The notes under the pieces: model-generated
What the model was told of the DNA's origin: nothing
The model's input: only the letters and a program-made list of their open reading frames with translations
The model's database searches: none
NCBI RefSeq assembly: GCF_000708285.2
Contig: NZ_JAUG01000026.1
Coordinates: 1-49,488 of the forward strand
Reading direction: 5' to 3'
Origin: Pedobacter borealis DSM 19626
GTDB taxonomy: Bacteria; Bacteroidota; Bacteroidia; Sphingobacteriales; Sphingobacteriaceae
DNA length: 49,488 bases
Shown here: positions 45,144 through 49,488 of the stretch, one piece after another
Layout of the letters: every line of letters starts with the position of its first letter
Position numbering within the stretch: the first letter of the stretch is position 1
Made by a program: the position numbers and the translations under genes

Positions 45144-45172
45144 GCCTACTCTGTACGGTTTTCGGCTTTCCC
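45144..45172 (-). repeat. conserved leader element upstream of the 80-residue gene (copy 2)
   Basis: On the minus strand it reads GGGAAAGCCGAAAACCGT, ACA, GAGTAGGC. It differs from copy 1 by one inserted/substituted base and a shorter A-rich spacer. Confidence 0.6.
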
Positions 45173-45319
45173 GTTGTCAGTTTCTTTGAAGCTTCTGTGT
45201 TTGACATAAGCAAAGTAACCGCAGGATTTGGTCGCTTTTTAGAGGGGAAAAGCCTAGTTTGGCAAATAGGGGAAAAGACCTATTGGCAAGGATGTTTAAT
45301 GAAAAACAAAGAAGGGTTT

Positions 45320-46000
45320 TTAAGAGATGACTTCAAAAAGATGATGCTTAACAGCAAACAGCACAAGGCCAGCGGTGTTGCGGCAACCTGTTTTGGCCAA
45401 GAGGTTATTGCGGTGCGCGTCTACCGTACGCGGACTAATAAATAGTTTTTCGGCAATTTCATTATTGGTGTGCTCCTTGCAAATAAGTGTTAATACTTCT
45501 TTTTCGCGTGATGAGATTTCAATGGGAATGCCAATTTCATTTCTAATTTCCTGAGGTTGCCCTGAAGCATTTTGTATCGCCTTTAATACTTGTGCATTAA
45601 TATAAAAGCCACTTTTGTAGGTTGTTTTTATCGCATTGATGAGTTCTGCCTTATCGCAATTCTTTATTAAATAGCCACTTGCCCCATTTTGGATCATGCG
45701 GGCAATCAGTCTTTCTTTAGCATGAATAGATAAAATAATGACTTTTATTTGCGGATAGTGTTGTTGCAGCTGTGCATTAAGTTCCATGCCGTCCATCAAA
45801 GGCATTTCCATATCTATCAAAGCGATATGGGGTAATGTTGCTGTTTGTTCAAGCTCAAGGATGAAGGTGTGGCCATTGTCGGCTTCTAAACATAATTCAA
45901 GCTCAGAATCTTGGTGCACAATAGAGGCTATTCCCTGACGGAAAAGTTGTTGGTCGTCTACAAGTGCAATGCGAATATAATCCATGGCAGTTTTAAACAT
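45320..46000 (-). CDS. NarL/LuxR-family response regulator
   Basis: 226-residue two-domain regulator. Receiver domain: paired Asp in LVDDQQLF, phosphorylatable Asp63 in LIDMEMPLMDG, Lys in LIKNCDKAE. DNA-binding domain (about 155-220): ISSREKEVLTLICKEHTNNEIAEKLFISPRTVDAHRNNLL, the LuxR helix-turn-helix. Its start overlaps the kinase stop by one base (TAATG); an internal ATG at 45985 is a possible alternative. It is the obvious partner of the upstream kinase and a good candidate regulator of the cytolysin genes that follow on the same strand. Confidence 0.92.
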   Translation of the reverse strand: MFKTAMDYIRIALVDDQQLFRQGIASIVHQDSELELCLEADNGHTFILELEQTATLPHIALIDMEMPLMDGMELNAQLQQHYPQIKVIILSIHAKERLIARMIQNGASGYLIKNCDKAELINAIKTTYKSGFYINAQVLKAIQNASGQPQEIRNEIGIPIEISSREKEVLTLICKEHTNNEIAEKLFISPRTVDAHRNNLLAKTGCRNTAGLVLFAVKHHLFEVIS

Positions 46001-46773
46001 TAAACAATTAAGGTAATAGAAGTTTGAAAGCCTTTGTCGTTACCATAATTGATTTCATAAGTTGCACCAATCATTCCTAATCTACTCTCTATATTCTGCA
46101 GGCCCATTCCTTTGTTTTTGGCCTCGGTTGTAATCCCTATACCATCATCCTTATAGTTGATCATAAATAGATTGTCGATTACAGCGAAAACAATTAAAAT
46201 GTTTTTGGCCGAAGCATGTTTAAGGGTATTGTTAATGAGCTCGGTAATTACCCTATAAATAGCTAAGGTTACATTGTTGCTAAAACCTGCGAAGACATTG
46301 TTGTCCTGAAAGATTACGTCAATTTGTATTTTGCCCGAACTGTTCAAATTATCGCAATAATCATGCACCATATCGTAGAAACCATGGGCTCCTTTTAGCA
46401 TAGGCGATAAATTATGGGAAATGTCTCGGGTATTGGTAATGACCTTGTCAATTATGGCCCTGCATTGCACATTAAATTGAGTTATAGTTGTAACGTGGGC
46501 ATGGTTCTCTGTGAAATTTTCGATGGTCAGCCTTAAAGATGCCAAAGTAGAGCCGACCTCGTCATGTAAATCCATGCCAATGCGCCTACGTTCTTTCTCT
46601 TGCGAGGAAATAATCGTATGTAACAAGGCTGTTTGATGTTGTACCTCGGCCTCCTTCAACAGGTACTGTTGTTGCAGAAGATTTTTTTTATACCTCAAAT
46701 AAAAAAAGAGCATGCTTACAGCTAAAATAAATGAGGCAGCCATACCTGCAATAACATAGGTATACATGTTCAT
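46000..46773 (-). CDS. NarL-type sensor histidine kinase
   Basis: About 257 residues when started at ATG 46773, which overlaps the TGA of the upstream gene; a longer frame from 46851 would overlap that gene by 82 bases and is less likely. One membrane helix at about residues 5-24 (VIAGMAASFILAVSMLFFYL), a coiled-coil stretch, a HisKA_3 domain with the phospho-acceptor in RRRIGMDLHDEVGSTLASL, and an ATPase domain with N box ITELINNTLKHA, DDGIGI and GMGLQNIESRL. With no periplasmic sensor domain it probably takes its signal from the membrane protein encoded just upstream. Confidence 0.9.
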   Translation of the reverse strand: MNMYTYVIAGMAASFILAVSMLFFYLRYKKNLLQQQYLLKEAEVQHQTALLHTIISSQEKERRRIGMDLHDEVGSTLASLRLTIENFTENHAHVTTITQFNVQCRAIIDKVITNTRDISHNLSPMLKGAHGFYDMVHDYCDNLNSSGKIQIDVIFQDNNVFAGFSNNVTLAIYRVITELINNTLKHASAKNILIVFAVIDNLFMINYKDDGIGITTEAKNKGMGLQNIESRLGMIGATYEINYGNDKGFQTSITLIV

Positions 46774-47408
46774 TTCGATTTTTTTATGGTTAGATAAGCT
46801 TTTGTAAAAATAAGGTACATCAATAAAACGAGTGTTGCATGTATGATCCATAACAGCCTATTAAGCTCTTTATTCTTCTGAACATATTCTATTAAGGCAA
46901 AGAAAATAGATGAACTAGAGAAATAAAGTAACAATGCAATAACTATGGTAAGATTAAATATAGAAGAGCTGGATTCCGTTGTGCTCAGATTAAAAATCAA
47001 AAAATACACACAAAACAAGAGCAATATAAGACTGCTTAAGAAACGAGGCAATACATTGAAAAAAAAGAGAGAATTGGTATATCCGATATAGTTTATAGCC
47101 ATTAAGGGAAAGAGAATCATTAGTGCGGCCAACAATTTACGTACGGGTTGACCAGAAAAAAAACTTCTAAAAACGGCACAAAGTATGCAAAATTCAATTA
47201 CCGTATAGAGGTGCAGAAAAGGGAGATTGTTAATTCCATTAGCACCTGTTACGATAGCTATAGCATTGAATAGGGCGGCAATTAATAAATAGTAAAAAAA
47301 TATTTTTTCGGTAAGGTTCCAAAGCTTGCGTTTATAAATGGCCACCGACATAGGCAATAAAATAACGGCAGGTACAATCACTCCCATGTATAATGTTGAC
47401 GCACGCAT
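46770..47408 (-). CDS. multi-pass membrane protein of unknown function
   Basis: 212 residues with about six hydrophobic segments (near 8-26, 37-58, 66-85, 90-107, 120-142, 153-172) and a short basic tail (LTIKKSK). No catalytic motif is visible. Its start overlaps the stop of the upstream unknown gene by one base and its stop overlaps the kinase start by four bases, so its product is probably made in step with the kinase. By position it may be a membrane sensor input for the kinase. Confidence 0.75.
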   Translation of the reverse strand: MRASTLYMGVIVPAVILLPMSVAIYKRKLWNLTEKIFFYYLLIAALFNAIAIVTGANGINNLPFLHLYTVIEFCILCAVFRSFFSGQPVRKLLAALMILFPLMAINYIGYTNSLFFFNVLPRFLSSLILLLFCVYFLIFNLSTTESSSSIFNLTIVIALLLYFSSSSIFFALIEYVQKNKELNRLLWIIHATLVLLMYLIFTKAYLTIKKSK

Positions 47409-47938
47409 TATTTATGTTCTTCTTCTGGTTCTATCTTCTTATATAATGGACTGTCTGTATCGCAAATATTAGGGCATGGAGTTGTAAAATCATAGATTAC
47501 AGAGTCGCCTTCTTCATTTGTAAAAAGATCGCTTCCTTTTGGGCTGTGAGTACCAGGAGGAACAGTTTTATCCTTGTTGCCTGCCACAGGTAACAGCAGT
47601 ACGTGTACAATTCCATTGTTTTCGCCACCTTCTGGTTCTCCCATGGCTAAATAAGCTCTTACTGCATTTATTTTTTCTGCTTTTTTCTTTTGCTTATTGT
47701 ATTTTTTTGCCACCTTAAGAATGTTTTTCAAGTCTTTTAGCGGGATTTTAAAACCACGAAAAATATCTGAACCGTTCGAATCTACATTCACAACAATTGT
47801 TTTTTGTTTGTTTTCATTTAAATGTGCGTTCAACAGCTTAGCGTAATATTCTCTCCAGTTTTTTGCGAGTTGCTCAGCTTCTTTGAGTTGAATGGGAGGG
47901 TATTTTTCTTTGTTCATATGGTTGTTGTTTTTTTGCAT
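47408..47938 (-). CDS. conserved-looking protein of unknown function
   Basis: About 176 residues from ATG 47938; an ATG at 47917 is almost equally possible, while the longest frame (to 48073) has an unconvincing N-terminus. No signal peptide. The N-terminal half is helical and lysine-rich (KEAEQLAKNWREYYAKLLNAHLNENKQK, then KVAKKYNKQKKKAEK); the second half contains VRAYLAMGEPEGGENNGIVHVLLLPVAGNKD and ends DFTTPCPNICDTDSPLYKK. I recall similar proteins next to Bacteroidota kinases, but no function is known. It heads the four-gene signalling operon. Confidence 0.65.
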   Translation of the reverse strand: MQKNNNHMNKEKYPPIQLKEAEQLAKNWREYYAKLLNAHLNENKQKTIVVNVDSNGSDIFRGFKIPLKDLKNILKVAKKYNKQKKKAEKINAVRAYLAMGEPEGGENNGIVHVLLLPVAGNKDKTVPPGTHSPKGSDLFTNEEGDSVIYDFTTPCPNICDTDSPLYKKIEPEEEHK

Positions 47939-48344
47939 TATAAGGGTATTGCTAATATAGCTAAAATCTAAATTTAATAGCACTATATGTATTGATGGAC
48001 AATATCGGCTTGATTTAATTTCAATAATAAGAGTTTGATGTGTCCTGACATTTGAGGATTCAAATCGTCTCAAAATCAGGCCAATACTTTTCCGAATCTG
48101 TAACCACCTTCAATCTAAATTTAGTTGCTATAGAATAGAATCCTACAAATCAGTTGTTAATAAACTGAAATATTATTTTAGATACCCGAAAAATAAGGTT
48201 CAAAGCAAAATTATTGTCCAAGCGCAACGATAATTTTAAACTTGAAGCTTACCCTGGCCCGAGCCATTAGCGACAAACTAAGGCAAGAAAAAGTCAGTTA
48301 AACGACAATCTAATTTTCGAAACGAGGAAGCCCCATCAAACAAA

Positions 48345-48376
48345 AAAGCCAGCAGTTATACGTAACTACTGGCAAA
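48345..48376 (-). terminator. terminator of tRNA-Arg
   Basis: On the minus strand, stem GCCAGTAGTTA with TAACTGCTGGC (one mismatch), loop CGTA, then six T. It lies just after the tRNA 3' end. Confidence 0.7.
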
Positions 48377-48381
48377 AGGGG

Positions 48382-48453
48382 TGGTCCCGACGAGAATCGA
48401 ACTCATATCTAAAGTTTAGGAAACTTCTATTCTATCCGTTGAACTACGGGACC
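48382..48453 (-). tRNA. tRNA-Arg (anticodon CCU)
   Basis: Complete cloverleaf on the minus strand: acceptor GGTCCCG with CGGGACC, D arm GTTC/GAAT, anticodon stem GAAGT/ACTTT with loop TTCCTAA giving CCU (reads AGG), four-base variable region, T arm ATGAG-TTCGATT-CTCGT, discriminator A. CCA is not encoded. Its 3' end has an imperfect direct copy at 42407, so it is a possible integration site. Confidence 0.94.
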
Positions 48454-48956
48454 AATATTATTTAGATTGCCATAAGGCAATCTGGCAATTAATTATCAAA
48501 ATAATCAGCATTAAATGTGCCTAACATTATTTTAATGGCGCAAATATAATAAAACTTCTTACCTAAAGCGGGCAAATTTAAAAATGTTTTAAAACCAAAT
48601 TTCTTACTGATTTTTTAGTATCTCACCTTCATTGATTGATCTCAATTCATCAAATTTTAAATAACACGGTTAAGCAATTGCTATTAACATAGTTGACATG
48701 TAGCTACAATGCAACCTGATAAAATATAAAAGGATAGGCTTTTTATTTTAAAACGAGGACATTTGTAGTCTAATAACTTTTATTAGATTGAAAAGGTCCA
48801 AAGATTAGCCAACCAAAGACAAAACATTATCTTTCAATGCAAGGGACAGCCAAAAAGGAACACAAAAAACTGTCAGTCTATCCCATCATCCCTAAACCAC
48901 TGCATTCCCTACCTCCAAAAAAACCTACAGGACATATTGCTACATCCTGCAGTGTC
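48454..48956. other. non-coding gap between tRNA-Arg and the broken ORF
   Basis: About 500 AT-rich bases. No ORF, RNA gene or strong hairpin can be supported; the tRNA promoter should lie at its left end. Confidence 0.35.
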
Positions 48957-49308
48957 TTAGCTGAGCGCGCCGTCAATACCTTGATGAGACGGAATAATTT
49001 CAATATCATTTAAAAAGCCCACAAAATCCTGCAGCACATTAGTAATGTGTGCAAGCTCATGTTCCAGGAAGCCCATGGCCACCGGATCCTGATGCAGACT
49101 GAATATATCCTTAATGTTGTTTTCGTGCCCAATGAGCAAATCATTGAGCTTTTCGATCTGATCGCCTGTGGTAAGCGGCAACAAAGGCCCTTCAACGCCC
49201 TGGCTTGCCGCATAGGCACCCATCCCTCCCGTATTCCAGACCTGCCTGGAACTGAGCAGAAAAAGCAGAGAATCAAAACACTGGTTGCAACTTTTTGTTC
49301 AAGTTCAT
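48957..49308 (-). pseudogene. frameshifted ORF of unknown function
   Basis: ATG at 49308 begins MNLNKKLQPVF and stops at once (TGA 49273-49275). In the next frame, reading runs from there without a stop through DSLLFLLSSRQVWNTGGMGAY, then KLNDLLIGHENNIKDIFSLHQDP, AMGFLEHELAHITNVLQDFVGF to a stop at 48957. Together the two frames give about 117 residues with a signal-peptide-like start, so one single-base change seems to have broken a small exported protein. The product is not recognised. Confidence 0.45.
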
Positions 49309-49315
49309 TATTCTT

Positions 49316-49488
49316 AGAGCCTGTTTAAATTTTATTATAAATTATTGGTATGTCAGTCTGTCCAAAGGATTCCTGTGGAGAGCGTAGTCGAAGACCCGTT
49401 TTTCGATATATTAAAAGCAATCGACTCCGCTCAGTGTGACAAAAATGTTAGATAAGTAAAATAATTGTATCAAATTTAAACAGGCTCT
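49316..49488. mobile_element. MITE-like element with 17-bp terminal inverted repeats
   Basis: AGAGCCTGTTTAAATTT at 49316-49332 is inverted at 49472-49488, enclosing 173 bases with no coding capacity. The inside carries the TCGAAG/CTTCG-type palindromic repeat seen elsewhere in the window. It abuts the start of the broken ORF. The right end coincides with the window edge, so a target-site duplication cannot be checked. Confidence 0.65.

Noticed and set aside
45197..45445. 82-codon plus-strand ORF downstream of the response regulator
   Set aside because: It overlaps the 3' end of the clear LuxR-type regulator on the other strand, has no recognisable motif and no promoter; most likely a chance frame.
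46773..46851. N-terminal extension of the NarL-type kinase
   Set aside because: It would overlap the upstream membrane-protein gene by 82 bases, and the ATG at 46773 gives the usual ATGA coupling and a proper membrane helix start.
47939..48073. 45-residue N-terminal extension of the unknown gene heading the signalling operon
   Set aside because: The extension lies in AT-rich intergenic-looking DNA and has no family-like features; ATG 47938 or 47917 fits better.
49010..49276. 88-codon minus-strand ORF in another frame of the last kilobase
   Set aside because: Its first residues belong to a chance frame; the neighbouring frame (stop at 48957) has the more protein-like composition, so I kept that one as the broken gene.

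Overview
The window looks like chromosome of a Bacteroidota member of the Sphingobacteriaceae, most like Pedobacter. Evidence: the gene set (SusC/SusD pair, FecR/ECF sigma, TlpA-type oxidoreductases, DUF1573, fused 2-oxoacid dehydrogenase E1), AT-rich sequence, TAnnTTTG -7 promoter boxes often a few bases from the start codon, a tmRNA tag reading GENTYALAA, and many palindromic intergenic repeats. The assignment rests on recognition, not on a database search.

Region 1 (1-9.6 kb) is core metabolism: proline dehydrogenase, a small S4 RNA-binding protein overlapping aroB, a sterol desaturase-like membrane protein, then an aromatic amino acid cluster of prephenate dehydratase, fused DAHP synthase/chorismate mutase, aroA and aroC, followed by a DUF1684 lipid-envelope-type secreted protein. 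Ahead of the prephenate dehydratase lies a textbook-style transcription attenuator: promoter, a 20-residue leader peptide with nine Phe/Tyr codons, a segment that can act as antiterminator, and a strong terminator.

Region 2 (9.7-17.9 kb) holds a LytTR response regulator convergent with a TPR histidine kinase, a fused E1 alpha/beta dehydrogenase, a DUF1573 protein, a PLP aminotransferase and ssrA (tmRNA).

Region 3 (17.85-41.94 kb) is bounded by a 14-bp direct repeat of the ssrA 3' end, and next to ssrA it retains the C-terminal piece of a serine recombinase fused to a truncated DsbD. I read it as a decayed genomic island or an island-associated region. Its cargo, all on the minus strand, is ECF sigma - FecR - SusC - SusD - TlpA, a terminator, then S41 protease - TraB/GumN - two TlpA - DUF6263-like - M61 - M16 - S8 (broken by an in-frame stop) - DsbD pair (broken). 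It has no glycosidases and several peptidases, which suggests peptide or protein capture and use.

Region 4 (41.94-48.5 kb) is a second accessory segment: an internally deleted tyrosine integrase, a broken DNA glycosylase, then a minus-strand cluster of a small unknown protein, a membrane protein, a NarL-type kinase and regulator, an 80-residue protein, a cholesterol-dependent cytolysin with a variant undecapeptide but intact Thr-Leu membrane-recognition pair, and a protein with GHG and SAC motifs. It ends at tRNA-Arg(CCU), whose 3' end has an imperfect copy at 42.4 kb, so this segment may also be an island.

Region 5 (48.5-49.5 kb) has a frameshifted ORF and a 173-bp MITE-like element with 17-bp terminal inverted repeats at the very end of the window.
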